Positions 1 through 7,992 of a DNA stretch of 36,355 nucleotides are shown piece after piece. Within the stretch, counting starts at the first letter, position 1. Each line of letters opens with the position of its first letter. Under the pieces are notes generated by a model, which was given only the letters and a program-made list of their open reading frames with translations, had not been told where the DNA came from and ran no database searches. The position numbers and the translations under genes are program-made. Source of the stretch: Flavobacteriales bacterium (GTDB taxonomy: Bacteria > Bacteroidota > Bacteroidia > Flavobacteriales > UBA1820); assembly GCA_017537565.1 (NCBI GenBank), contig JAFYKQ010000053.1, forward strand, positions 1 to 36,355. The letters are read 5' to 3'.

Positions 1-1
1 C

Positions 2-745
2 AAAAATCTTCTACCTTGGCTAGATGGTCTTCTAGAAGCAGGTGAAGAGCATTTTGCACAGACAGGCAAACCTCTTTTCTCTTCTCATATGATAGACCTA
101 TCTACAGAAACCCTTAAAGACAACGTAGCTCTATGTAAAGAATACCTTAAACGTATGAGCAAAATGGGTATGACTCTGGAAATAGAGCTAGGTATCACAG
201 GTGGTGAAGAAGACGGTGTTGACCACTCAAACGTTGACTCTTCTCGTCTATACACTCAGCCAGAAGACGTAGCATATGCTTATGAAGAACTTCTTTCTGT
301 AAGTCCAAACTTCACTATCGCTGCTTCATTTGGTAACGTACACGGTGTGTATAAACCAGGTAACGTAGTTCTTAAACCTACTATCTTGCGTGATTCACAG
401 GAATATATAGAGAAAAAATATGGTACAGGTCACAACCCTGTAAACTTTGTGTTCCACGGTGGTAGTGGTTCTTCTCTGGAAGAAATACGTGAATCTATCT
501 CTTATGGTGTGGTTAAGATGAACGTAGATACAGACACTCAGTTTGCGTTTATGGAAGGCGTACGCAACTATATGGACGCCAAGAAAGACTACTTGCAGAC
601 ACAGATAGGTAACCCAGAAGGTCCAGATGCTCCAAACAAGAAATACTACGACCCACGCGTATGGTTGCGTAAGGGTGAAGAGACTCTTGTGGCACGTGTT
701 AAACAGGCTTTCTCTGACCTTAACTGCATAGACGCTCTTAAATAG
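2..745 (+). CDS. fbaA: Class II fructose-bisphosphate aldolase, 3' part (5' end outside window)
   Basis: Zn-dependent cytosolic enzyme that interconverts fructose-1,6-bisphosphate with DHAP and glyceraldehyde-3-phosphate in glycolysis and gluconeogenesis. The open frame runs in from the left edge (frame of position 2), so the ATG at 89 is internal; 247 residues plus stop are visible of about 350-360 in the family. The visible part contains the family blocks LLPWLDGLLEAGEEHF, MTLEIELG, SFGNVHGVYKPG, NFVFHGGSGSS, VKMNVDTDTQ and KKYYDPRVWLR. By alignment from memory to E. coli FbaA, the Glu in EIELG and the His residues in NVHG and VFHGG are metal ligands. It stops just before a strong terminator, so it ends its transcript. 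Isoleucine codons are mixed ATA/ATC, compatible with high expression. Confidence 0.97.
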   Translation, partial: KNLLPWLDGLLEAGEEHFAQTGKPLFSSHMIDLSTETLKDNVALCKEYLKRMSKMGMTLEIELGITGGEEDGVDHSNVDSSRLYTQPEDVAYAYEELLSVSPNFTIAASFGNVHGVYKPGNVVLKPTILRDSQEYIEKKYGTGHNPVNFVFHGGSGSSLEEIRESISYGVVKMNVDTDTQFAFMEGVRNYMDAKKDYLQTQIGNPEGPDAPNKKYYDPRVWLRKGEETLVARVKQAFSDLNCIDALK

Positions 746-783
746 TAGTCTTATTTAAAAGTAGATAATTTGTTCTCAATAGA

Positions 784-812
784 CGCTGCCGCCCACAGGG
801 CGGCAGCGTTTT
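784..812 (+). terminator. Intrinsic terminator of fbaA
   Basis: Perfect 11-bp GC-rich stem (784-794 with 798-808), 3-nt loop ACA, followed by TTTT. It lies 39 nt after the aldolase stop codon. Confidence 0.93.
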
Positions 813-833
813 GGTTTTAAATGTTATGGTAGA

Positions 834-863
834 ATAAAAAAAAACGCTCCCGCGGGAGCGTTT
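834..863 (-). terminator. Terminator for the leftward tadA/XRE transcript
   Basis: The 18-nt self-complementary core at 844-861 lies inside an A-rich left and T-rich right flank. Read on the minus strand, the hairpin is followed by a long U tract (the A run at 834-844 on the plus strand). The 184 bp between this hairpin and the XRE stop (864-1047) are AT-rich. I see no gene, tRNA or clear promoter there. Confidence 0.8.
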
Positions 864-1047
864 GTATAAGGGTTAGATTATATATCCTAATTATATAAAT
901 GAGATGTGTTGATGCTCTGCAAATTGCCGATTTATAAAATATTGAATTTTGTTTGCTGAAAATATGCTTTATTGTTTACTGTATAAACTCTCGTCTTTTG
1001 TGCTGGAGGTAAAGACATAACAGCCAATAGTGAAAGTACTGTCTTTT

Positions 1048-1428
1048 TTATTTGCCTAACAACGCTAATAAAGTTTGTATTTGTTTGTCTTTTTCTGCCA
1101 ATATATCGCGTACGAAGTTTTCGGATAGTATCGTCGTTTGCTGAGCAATAACTGTAGTGTTATGACTGTTTGCGTCAGTTGTATTTGTCGTTTTATACAT
1201 TTCTCCCGTTCCGCGTAGCAACCAATCTGCTGACACATCTTGGCAGGCATTGAGAACCCGCAGCACGCTATCTAATGAAATAGCCGTACCATGGCTTAAT
1301 TGGCTATTTAGTCGTTTTTGAGCTGGAGAGTCGCCAGCTGCTACCGCGTTTTGGGTAATCCCCTTTTCTTTTAGCAGTAGGTTTATGCGGTTGCGTACCT
1401 CAGCTGCTTCGTTTTCGTAGTCAATCAT
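1048..1428 (-). CDS. XRE-family helix-turn-helix protein, phage-repressor-like
   Basis: Small DNA-binding protein (126 aa). An N-terminal XRE/Cro-CI fold spans about residues 8-78, ending in the characteristic DVSADWLLRGTGEMY block seen in many Bacteroidota repressor-like proteins. A Thr/Asn/Gln-rich linker (about 78-102) leads to a short C-terminal helix (ILAEKDKQIQTLLALL) likely to be a coiled-coil oligomerisation element. There is no S24 peptidase or other effector domain. The start is the only ATG giving the full HTH. It lies 72 nt downstream of tadA on the same strand, and this gap has a weak inverted repeat (TTACT at 1478-1482, AGTAA at 1490-1494) that could be an autoregulatory site. 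There is no phage gene next to it, so it may be a relic or a domesticated regulator. The target is unknown. Confidence 0.8.
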   Translation of the reverse strand: MIDYENEAAEVRNRINLLLKEKGITQNAVAAGDSPAQKRLNSQLSHGTAISLDSVLRVLNACQDVSADWLLRGTGEMYKTTNTTDANSHNTTVIAQQTTILSENFVRDILAEKDKQIQTLLALLGK

Positions 1429-1500
1429 ACGCCAAAAAGTAGTTTTATCCTCGTCAAAAGGTGTATATTAATAGAGTTTACTTTTAACGAGTAAGTTTTT

Positions 1501-1941
1501 CTATCTCAATTTTTTGAAAAACTCATCTATGACAGCCTGACATTCACTAGCAAGTATGCCGCTGGTAGTCGTTGTCTTGGGGTGGAGACGGGCTCCCATC
1601 ACACGATATCCCCGATGTGTGTCATCGGCACCCCATACCACACGGGATATCTGTGCCCAATAGAGAGCTCCTGCACACATTTGGCAGGGTTCAAGTGTTA
1701 CATATAGCGTGCAATCATTGAGGTATTTCCCTCCCAATGTTTCGGCTGCACAAGTGATGGCTTGCATCTCGGCGTGGGCAGTAACGTCATTAAGTGTCTC
1801 GGTAAGGTTGTGTGTGCGGGCAATGATACGTCCTGCACCTACTATGACAGCCCCCACAGGGATCTCTCCTGCTTCGGCTGCCAGGTGTGCCTCTTGAAGG
1901 GCGGCCTTCATAAAATATTCATCACTGCCGTATTCCATCAT
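1501..1941 (-). CDS. tadA: tRNA(adenosine34) deaminase TadA
   Basis: Cytosolic Zn enzyme that converts A34 to inosine in the anticodon of tRNA-Arg(ACG); that tRNA is encoded at 21916-21989 in this window. The protein is 146 aa, normal for the family. The deaminase motif is complete: H56-A-E58 supplies one Zn ligand and the proton-shuttling Glu, and PC86-x-x-C89 supplies the other two Zn ligands (EPCQMCAGAL). The ATG overlaps the rnr stop by 4 nt (ATGA), indicating translational coupling. Guanine deaminase and other CDA-fold enzymes are alternatives, but the size, the TAHAEMQAI and EPCQMCAGAL blocks and the operon position favour TadA. Confidence 0.95.
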   Translation of the reverse strand: MMEYGSDEYFMKAALQEAHLAAEAGEIPVGAVIVGAGRIIARTHNLTETLNDVTAHAEMQAITCAAETLGGKYLNDCTLYVTLEPCQMCAGALYWAQISRVVWGADDTHRGYRVMGARLHPKTTTTSGILASECQAVIDEFFKKLR

Positions 1942-4217
1942 TTATTATCCTCTATTTGATTTGAGTATTCTTCGGCTGTACTTACAAATTCAAAATCTAT
2001 CTGTTTGCGTTCCAGGTCGGCTTTTTTAAGACGTACTATCACTTCATCGCCCAGTCGCAATACGTTTTGGCTGTTTTCTCCCACCAGAGCGTAATTTTTG
2101 GAATCAAACGAATAGTAGTCATCTCTTAAATCGCGTATGCGTACCATACCTTCACACTTGCTGTCTTCTATCTCTACATATATGCCCCATTCTGTAACAC
2201 CGCTTATGACACCTTTCATATCCTGCCCGGCAAAACGTGTGATGTATTTTACCTGCATATATTTTATAGAATCGCGTTCGGCGTCGGCGGCTATGAGTTC
2301 GCGTTCAGACGAATGTTTACATTTTTCCTCATAGGTTTCGGCATCTACGCTTTTACCGCCCTCCAAATAACGTGCCAGCAGACGATGTGCCATCACGTCT
2401 GGATAACGACGTATAGGTGATGTGAAATGTGAATAATAATCAAATGCCAGACCATAGTGGCCTATGTTCTGTGTAGAGTATTCGGCTTTGGCCATACAAC
2501 GCATAGCGAGGGTCTCCATCATATTTCCTTCCTTGCGTGTGTGGCTTTCCTTGAGTAGTTTGTTAAGCGAAGATGATATTGCACGACGGTCTTTGGTTGA
2601 TATCTTGTAGCCAAACTGACGTGCTATGCCCGATAAGGCAAATAGTTTGTCGGGATTTGGGTCATCGTGTACACGATATACAAATGTAGGGGCATTACCT
2701 TCGTAACGGCCACCTTCTTTGGCTACTTCACGGCCTATGTATGAGGCTACACGGCGATTGGCCAGCAGCATAAATTCCTCTATGAGTTTATGTGCGTCTT
2801 TGGATACTTTTATAAAGACTCCAGTGGGTTCGTTGTTCTCGTCTAGAGAGAATTTGACTTCTTCCTTATCAAACGAAATAGCTCCGTTTTTCATACGCAC
2901 AGCACGCATCTTTTTGGCCAGAGAGTCCAGTGTGAGTATCTCTTCTTTAAGAGCATCATCGCGGCCTTCTATTACTTCCTGTGCTTCTTCATATGTAAAA
3001 CGTCGTACCGAATGTGTTACCGTACGACCAAACCATTCGTTCTGAATTTCGGCTTTGGAGTTCATTTCAAATACTGCCGAAAACGTCAGTTTGTCTTCGT
3101 CTGGACGAAGCGAACATACGTTGTTACACAACACCTCGGGGAGCATAGGTACGACTCTGTCCACCAGATATACCGAAGTCCCACGCTCATATGCTTCCTC
3201 GTCCAGCAGAGTGCCTTCCTGCATATAGTGAGATACGTCGGCTATATGGACTCCTATGCGATAGTTTCCGTTGTCCAGTTTTTCAAACGATATAGCATCG
3301 TCAAAGTCTTTGGCGTCGGCAGGGTCTATCGTAAATGTCGTCGCACTACGCATATCGCGACGACGTGCTATTTCTTCGTCGCTTATCTCTATCGGTAGGT
3401 TTTCGGCTTCTTTTTCTACCGCCTCGTCAAAACGATAAGGTAGGCCATATTCGGCTAGTATGGAGTGTATCTCTACGTCGTGTTCTCCCGGTGTTCCTAG
3501 TACCTCGGTTATGCGACCTACTGGGCCTGCAGCCTTTTCTGGCCACGAAGCTATCTCTACTATCACCTTGTCTCCGTTTTTGGCATCTTTAAAGCCTTCG
3601 CGAGGGATGTAGAAATTGACGTGTATGCGGTTGTTGTCTGGTAGTACAAATCCATAATTACCAGAAATCTCTATGCGTCCTACGAAATGCTCTTTGGCAC
3701 GAGTGATGATTTCTACAACCTCGCCTTCGGGACGACGACCGCTCTTGCGTTTAAACACATATACACGTACCTTGTCCCCGTGTAGTGACTGGGCAGTGGA
3801 GTGAGATGGTATGTAAATATCATCTGTAAAGCGTTCCTTGTCATCGGGAATGAGGTATGCAGCCCCCGATGCTGTAAAGTCCATCGTGCCTACTATGTAT
3901 TGTGTAGTAGGAGCTGCTTTGTAACGTCCCGTTTCACATTCTTCTATCTGTTTCTCATATAGGAGATGGTTTATAGACGCACTTACCTTTTCCTGCATAG
4001 TCTGTGGTAGTTCCATACGTGCTGTAAGCTGACGTACGTTATACACGCTATGAGGATTGCGGTGGAATATTCCCAATACCTTTATGTCAAATTCTCCCAG
4101 AGTATTGCGAGAGGCAGGCTCGTAATGTTTTTCATTGCCTTTGGTATGTTTATCCAGCGAACGACGAGCAGCTTTGGTAGAATGGGAATGTTTATTATCT
4201 TTCTTCTTTTTTCTCAT
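1938..4217 (-). CDS. rnr: Ribonuclease R
   Basis: Processive 3'-5' exoribonuclease of the RNase II/R family, active in structured RNA decay and rRNA quality control. It has 759 aa. In order: a Lys-rich N-terminal tail (1-30), a winged-helix-like region (about 42-100), cold-shock OB domains (about 105-240), the RNB catalytic domain (about 290-620) and a C-terminal S1 domain (about 655-745). The catalytic acidic cluster is visible in TIDPADAKDFDDA: D298, D304, D306 and D307, with the spacing of the E. coli enzyme. Other RNB blocks such as SPIRRYPDVMAHRLL are intact. It starts 38 nt after rpiB and its stop overlaps the tadA start, so rpiB-rnr-tadA read as one leftward operon. The very basic N terminus is long compared with RNase II, which supports RNase R. 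Confidence 0.96.
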   Translation of the reverse strand: MRKKKKDNKHSHSTKAARRSLDKHTKGNEKHYEPASRNTLGEFDIKVLGIFHRNPHSVYNVRQLTARMELPQTMQEKVSASINHLLYEKQIEECETGRYKAAPTTQYIVGTMDFTASGAAYLIPDDKERFTDDIYIPSHSTAQSLHGDKVRVYVFKRKSGRRPEGEVVEIITRAKEHFVGRIEISGNYGFVLPDNNRIHVNFYIPREGFKDAKNGDKVIVEIASWPEKAAGPVGRITEVLGTPGEHDVEIHSILAEYGLPYRFDEAVEKEAENLPIEISDEEIARRRDMRSATTFTIDPADAKDFDDAISFEKLDNGNYRIGVHIADVSHYMQEGTLLDEEAYERGTSVYLVDRVVPMLPEVLCNNVCSLRPDEDKLTFSAVFEMNSKAEIQNEWFGRTVTHSVRRFTYEEAQEVIEGRDDALKEEILTLDSLAKKMRAVRMKNGAISFDKEEVKFSLDENNEPTGVFIKVSKDAHKLIEEFMLLANRRVASYIGREVAKEGGRYEGNAPTFVYRVHDDPNPDKLFALSGIARQFGYKISTKDRRAISSSLNKLLKESHTRKEGNMMETLAMRCMAKAEYSTQNIGHYGLAFDYYSHFTSPIRRYPDVMAHRLLARYLEGGKSVDAETYEEKCKHSSERELIAADAERDSIKYMQVKYITRFAGQDMKGVISGVTEWGIYVEIEDSKCEGMVRIRDLRDDYYSFDSKNYALVGENSQNVLRLGDEVIVRLKKADLERKQIDFEFVSTAEEYSNQIEDNK

Positions 4218-4255
4218 ATCTTATAGTTTATCTAGGGATAAGTGTGCAGGGAGGA

Positions 4256-4687
4256 TTAGCGGCAGGGGATTTTTTCTATGCGAGCCTGGTGGCGTCCTCC
4301 TTCAAATGGTTCTGTAAGGAATACATCTACCATACCTAGTGCATCCTGCAATGATACAAAACGTGCTGGTAGGTCTAGGATATTGGCGTCGTTGTGCTGA
4401 CGAGCTAGACGTACTATGTCTGTTCTCCAGCATAGTGCTGCACGTATGCCAGTGTGTTTGTTGGCAGTCATAGCGGCTCCGTTGCCTGTGCCGCATAGTA
4501 TGATACCGCGTTCTACTTCGCCGTTTTCTACAGCCGAAGCTACTGGGTGTATGTAGTCTGGGTAATCGACGCTAGCAGTAGTGGCAGGGCCGAAATCCTT
4601 TACTGTGTGGCCTTTTTCTTCTAGATGTTTTATGATGGCAGATTTGTATTCTACGCCTGCGTGGTCGCTTCCTATTGCTATTTTCAT
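4256..4687 (-). CDS. rpiB: Ribose-5-phosphate isomerase B
   Basis: Interconverts ribose-5-phosphate and ribulose-5-phosphate in the non-oxidative pentose phosphate pathway. The length (143 aa) is typical of the RpiB/LacAB family. It has SDHAG near the N terminus (D8, H9), the active-site Cys in LCGTGNG (C65), the conserved AMTANKH...RAALCW block, and His98 in ARQHNDANIL. It is the first gene of the leftward rpiB-rnr-tadA run and is divergent from desulfoferrodoxin. The start ATG is preceded by a TATCTTTG -7 element about 40 nt upstream. Confidence 0.95.
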   Translation of the reverse strand: MKIAIGSDHAGVEYKSAIIKHLEEKGHTVKDFGPATTASVDYPDYIHPVASAVENGEVERGIILCGTGNGAAMTANKHTGIRAALCWRTDIVRLARQHNDANILDLPARFVSLQDALGMVDVFLTEPFEGGRHQARIEKIPCR

Positions 4688-4727
4688 ATCGTTTAAATTT
4701 TATGTGTTAATCTATTTTAATGTGTAA

Positions 4728-4735
4728 CAAAGATA
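4728..4735 (-). promoter_or_regulatory. Bacteroidota -7 element for rpiB
   Basis: TATCTTTG on the minus strand matches the TAnnTTTG consensus of the primary Bacteroidota sigma factor. It sits 41 nt upstream of the rpiB ATG. No convincing -33 TTG lies at the expected distance, so only the -7 box is called. Confidence 0.55.
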
Positions 4736-4801
4736 GGTTTTATTTTGATGTGAGAGTATAATTTTTTTCAATTCTGTAATATGTAAAAACGATTTTGTTT
4801 T

Positions 4802-4832
4802 TTTGAAGGTAAGGAAAGGGTGCTTATATTTG
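4802..4832 (+). promoter_or_regulatory. Promoter of desulfoferrodoxin gene
   Basis: TTTG (4802-4805), 19-nt spacer, TATATTTG (4825-4832). This is a full match to the Bacteroidota housekeeping consensus. Transcription would begin near 4839, giving a leader of about 40 nt. Confidence 0.8.
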
Positions 4833-4879
4833 TGATAGAAAAATAAAGGAATTAAAAACCAATTAAAACATCTTAAATT

Positions 4880-5260
4880 ATGGCTACAAAATTTTTCAAA
4901 TGCCGTCATTGCGGTAATGTGATAGTAAAAGTGGTGGACGCAAACGTCCCAGTGGTATGTTGTGGAGAGAAAATGGAGGAACTCATACCAAATACAGTAG
5001 ATGCTAGCGGAGAAAAACACGTGCCGGTGGTTACTCGCCTAGCAGATGATAAGATAAAAGTGGAAGTGGGTAGTGTGGCTCACCCAATGTTGCCAGAACA
5101 CCACATATCATTTGTATATGTAGAAACCAAAACAGGCGGTGTGCGTGTGGACCTTAAAGATAAACCCGAAGCCGAAATAATAGTGCCTGTAAAAGATGTA
5201 GTAGCAGTTTATGAATACTGCAACCTACACGACCTATGGAAAGTAGATGTAAATCTATAA
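4880..5260 (+). CDS. dfx: Desulfoferrodoxin (superoxide reductase, two-iron type)
   Basis: Reduces superoxide to hydrogen peroxide without making oxygen, an oxidative-stress defence of anaerobes; cytosolic. It is 126 aa, as usual for two-iron desulfoferrodoxins. The N-terminal rubredoxin-like centre I ligands are C8, C11, C27 and C28 (CRHC and VVCCG). The catalytic centre II ligands are H47 (in EKHVP), H68, H74 (AHPMLPEHH), C114 and H117 (YCNLHDLWK). E45 and K46 sit where the family has its conserved Glu and Lys. It is monocistronic with its own strong promoter, divergent from rpiB and convergent with rpsA. No regulator gene adjoins it. Confidence 0.97.
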   Translation: MATKFFKCRHCGNVIVKVVDANVPVVCCGEKMEELIPNTVDASGEKHVPVVTRLADDKIKVEVGSVAHPMLPEHHISFVYVETKTGGVRVDLKDKPEAEIIVPVKDVVAVYEYCNLHDLWKVDVNL

Positions 5261-5286
5261 ATTGAGATTTTTTAAGGAAGTACGTT

Positions 5287-5318
5287 AAAAAAGCGACCCC
5301 GCCTCGTGGCGGGGTCGC
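5287..5318 (-). terminator. Shared hairpin between dfx and rpsA; terminator for rpsA
   Basis: Perfect 11-bp stem GCGACCCCGCC (5293-5303) / GGCGGGGTCGC (5308-5318) with a TCGT loop. The A6 run at 5287-5292 gives a U tract only on the minus strand, so it terminates rpsA best. On the plus strand the hairpin is followed by TCATTATA, a poor U tract for dfx. Confidence 0.9.
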
Positions 5319-5342
5319 TCATTATAGATAATGTATCAAGGA

Positions 5343-7115
5343 TTATTTACCTTCTTCCATTTTCTTTTTAAGTTCTACTAGAGCGTCTAGGTCTCCTAGT
5401 GTAGATTTAACTTCTGCTGTAACTTCGTTTACAGGAGCAGCTTTTTTGGCTTCTTTTTCAACGCGAGCAGGACGTTCTTCTTCCTTGAAAGTAGAAGTGT
5501 GAGAAACTACTATGCGTTTGAATTCTTTGTTAAATTCTATCACTTTGAAGTCTACGCTTTCGCCTTTGGCTAGTGTAGAACCGTCTTCTTTTGTAAGATG
5601 ACGTGGAGGGCAGAATGCTTCTAGGCCTTCGTGACCGTCAAAACCTACTGTAGCACCTTTTTCAAATACTTCTAGTACGTTACCTTTAACGGCAGAACCT
5701 ACTGCAAATGCTTTTTCATAAACGTCCCAAGGGTTTTCTGTAGTCTGTTTGTGACCCAAAGATAGACGACGGTTTTCAGTGTCTAGTTCTAGAACTACTA
5801 CGTCTAGTTTGTCACCTATTTTGCAGAATTCAGATGGGTGTTTGATTTTCTTTGTCCAAGAAAGGTCAGAAATGTAAACAAGACCGTCTATTCCTTCTTC
5901 CAATTCTACAAATACGCCAAAGTTTGTGAAGTTGCGTACTGTACCTTTCTGTACAGAGTTAAGTGGGTATTTTGCAGCGATGTTTTCCCATGGGTCTGGA
6001 GTAAGCTGTTTGATACCCAATGACATCTTACGTTCTTCGCGGTCAAGAGTCAAGATAACTGCTTCTACTTCGTCACCTATCTTAACAAAGTCCTGAGCTG
6101 AACGCAAGTGTGTGCTCCATGACATTTCTGAAACGTGGATAAGACCTTCAACACCTGGCATTACTTCTATGAAAGCACCGTAGTCTGCTAGAACTACTAC
6201 TTTACCTTTCACGCGATCGCCAACCTTGTATGTTTCAGAAAGAGCGTCCCAAGGATGAGCCTGAAGCTGTTTTAGACCCAACTGGATACGAGTCTTGTCT
6301 TCGTCAAAGTCAAGGATAACCACGTTAATCTTCTGGTCAAGTTCTGCAACTTCAGAAGGGTGGTTTATGCGGCTCCAAGAAAGGTCTGTGATGTGGATAA
6401 GTCCGTCAACACCGCCCAAGTCGATGAATACACCGTATGGAGTGATGTTTTTAACTGTACCTTCCAATACCTGGCCTTTTTCAAGTTTTGAAACGATTTC
6501 TTTCTTCTGTTCTTCGATATCGGCCTCGATAAGAGCTTTGTGAGAGATAACGACATTTTTGAATTCGTGGTTGATTTTAACAATCTTGAATTCCATAGTC
6601 TTATCTACATACTGGTCGTAATCGCGGATAGGTTTAACGTCTATCTGGCTACCTGGCAAGAATGCTTCGATACCAAATACGTCAACTATCATACCGCCTT
6701 TTGTACGGCATTTAACAAAACCGTTAACGATTTCACCAGCTTCGTACGCAGCATTAACGCGGTCCCAAGCCTTGATAGCACGAGCTTTTTTGTGAGAAAG
6801 AACCAACTGACCGTTTTTGTTTTCCTGACGGTCTACTAGGACTTCTACTTTGTCGCCTACGGCTAGAGCTGGGTTGTAACGGAATTCAGATGTAGGGATA
6901 ACGCCTTCGCTCTTTGCGTTGATGTCCACGATAACTTCGCGGTCATTTTTAGCAACAACGGTACCTTCTACTACTTCGTGTTCGTTTACGCCGCTTAGAG
7001 AAGCTTCGTACATTTCTTTCATTTTGTCCTGTTCAGCTTTTGAAACGGTAAGACCGCTTTCATATGCTTCCCAGTCAAAATCGGTATTACCTACCAATAT
7101 ATTTTCCTGTGACAT
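5343..7115 (-). CDS. rpsA: 30S ribosomal protein S1
   Basis: mRNA-binding ribosomal protein with 590 aa and six consecutive S1/OB repeats, at about 47-113, 130-193, 214-282, 299-369, 386-456 and 473-540. Repeats 3-5 carry the clearest signature (YGVFIDLGGVDGLIHITDLSW, YGAFIEVMPGVEGLIHVSEMSW and FGVFVELEEGIDGLVYISDLSW). The C-terminal tail is Glu/Lys-rich. In Bacteroidota, S1 takes on much of initiation because most mRNAs lack Shine-Dalgarno sequences. Isoleucine codons in roughly the first 200 codons are mostly ATC, unlike the ATA-rich neighbours, a sign of high expression. It is monocistronic, with a promoter at 7251-7280 and a leader of about 130 nt. Confidence 0.97.
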   Translation of the reverse strand: MSQENILVGNTDFDWEAYESGLTVSKAEQDKMKEMYEASLSGVNEHEVVEGTVVAKNDREVIVDINAKSEGVIPTSEFRYNPALAVGDKVEVLVDRQENKNGQLVLSHKKARAIKAWDRVNAAYEAGEIVNGFVKCRTKGGMIVDVFGIEAFLPGSQIDVKPIRDYDQYVDKTMEFKIVKINHEFKNVVISHKALIEADIEEQKKEIVSKLEKGQVLEGTVKNITPYGVFIDLGGVDGLIHITDLSWSRINHPSEVAELDQKINVVILDFDEDKTRIQLGLKQLQAHPWDALSETYKVGDRVKGKVVVLADYGAFIEVMPGVEGLIHVSEMSWSTHLRSAQDFVKIGDEVEAVILTLDREERKMSLGIKQLTPDPWENIAAKYPLNSVQKGTVRNFTNFGVFVELEEGIDGLVYISDLSWTKKIKHPSEFCKIGDKLDVVVLELDTENRRLSLGHKQTTENPWDVYEKAFAVGSAVKGNVLEVFEKGATVGFDGHEGLEAFCPPRHLTKEDGSTLAKGESVDFKVIEFNKEFKRIVVSHTSTFKEEERPARVEKEAKKAAPVNEVTAEVKSTLGDLDALVELKKKMEEGK

Positions 7116-7244
7116 ATTAGGAAAAAAGAGTTTTTTTTGTATCTCACCCCTCCTGTAAAAAACGGCGGCAGAAGTATGTGAGAGGGTTTTACTTTAATTA
7201 TTTTATATCAGTTATTTACGGTTTTACGAGCCACCTCCATAAAT
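7116..7244 (-). other. Long rpsA 5' leader
   Basis: Inferred untranslated leader between the predicted start site near 7244 and the rpsA ATG. On the RNA strand, TCTCAC and GTGAGA (plus-strand 7178-7183 and 7142-7147) can pair, enclosing a loop that holds an AGGAGG-like purine run about 35 nt before the ATG, too far to act as a normal ribosome site. Autogenous control is possible, but nothing more can be read from one sequence. Confidence 0.35.
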
Positions 7245-7250
7245 AGCGTG

Positions 7251-7280
7251 CAAATATAGTGATTTTCACGCTGATAGCAA
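7251..7280 (-). promoter_or_regulatory. Promoter of rpsA
   Basis: On the minus strand: TTG (7278-7280), 19-nt spacer, TATATTTG (7251-7258). Matches the Bacteroidota housekeeping consensus. Confidence 0.8.
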
Positions 7281-7310
7281 GTGTTTTTTTTTAGATTTTT
7301 GTGTGATGAA

Positions 7311-7342
7311 AAACAGGGCAGCCCGTGAGGGCTGCCCTGTTT
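7311..7342 (-). terminator. Terminator of the ptb-buk-rdgB-ybgC-DUF4923 operon
   Basis: 14-bp perfect stem (7311-7324 with 7329-7342), GTGA loop, followed on the minus strand by TTTTTCATC. It lies 16 nt after the stop of the last gene. Confidence 0.9.
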
Positions 7343-7358
7343 ATGAAAATAAAAGTCT

Positions 7359-7973
7359 TTATTTCTTCTTCAGCGTTATCCCTACCTTAAGACCATCGTA
7401 GCCTTGCAGGAGTGTGGATATGGATTGTAGGGTGGCGTTGGACGTTTTGGCGGTGATGGCCGTAAAGACATCTATCATACGACTTGCGTCCCACAAGAGG
7501 CTTATCTCCCCGTTCGACTCGCGTTTTACAGTAGCGGTAAGAGAACCGATGTTTTTAATATGTTTACCATTGCCATATTTTAATGTGAGTTTGTCTCCCG
7601 ACAGTGTGTACGTTCCTTTTTGGGTGGTCTTACCGGTAGAGCTTTCAAACGTACCGTCTTCCTTAAAGGTAAAAGTCCCAGCTTTGGCAGTAAGACCATA
7701 TTTTCCGCAGTATTCGTCTAGTTTACTCTCGGCTTTGGAAGCTGCTATTTCTCCTTCTGCCTTTTTAAGTATGTCATCTGTCTCCAGGTGTACGGCTGTC
7801 CCTTCAAATGTCCAACTTCCCGTCAAATCCTTCTGTGAAAGACTGTCTGACATTACCTGTTTGGCTACCTCTTGACCTATATTGCCTAGAAGGTCTATCC
7901 ACGATGATGCCTCCTGTGCATGAGAATTTATGCCTATCAGTGAGATAATAAAAAAGAATAGTCGTCTTTTCAT
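7359..7973 (-). CDS. Secreted lipocalin-like protein, DUF4923-type
   Basis: The function is not known. The chosen start gives 204 aa and a clean signal peptide: MKRR followed by a hydrophobic run and HAQ, with likely cleavage after SHA-Q, so it is exported to the periplasm or beyond. An earlier in-frame ATG at 8003 would add ten polar residues before the signal and overlap ybgC; the ATG at 7973 leaves a 19-nt gap and is preferred. The mature part begins with a helix-rich stretch, then GSWTFEGTAVHLE, a Lys/Glu-rich helical insert, and alternating beta strands such as GTFTFKEDGTFESSTG and GTYTLSGDKLTLKYGNG typical of lipocalin-like sheets. It resembles the Bacteroidales DUF4923 family. It is the last gene of the ptb operon. 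Confidence 0.7.
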   Translation of the reverse strand: MKRRLFFFIISLIGINSHAQEASSWIDLLGNIGQEVAKQVMSDSLSQKDLTGSWTFEGTAVHLETDDILKKAEGEIAASKAESKLDEYCGKYGLTAKAGTFTFKEDGTFESSTGKTTQKGTYTLSGDKLTLKYGNGKHIKNIGSLTATVKRESNGEISLLWDASRMIDVFTAITAKTSNATLQSISTLLQGYDGLKVGITLKKK

Positions 7974-7992
7974 TGCATCAAGGCTAATGTGG

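Noticed and set aside
4712-5020. 102-codon minus-strand frame across the rpiB-dfx gap
   Set aside because: It overlaps the well-supported desulfoferrodoxin gene antisense, and its Tyr/His/Phe-rich composition is that of a shadow frame.
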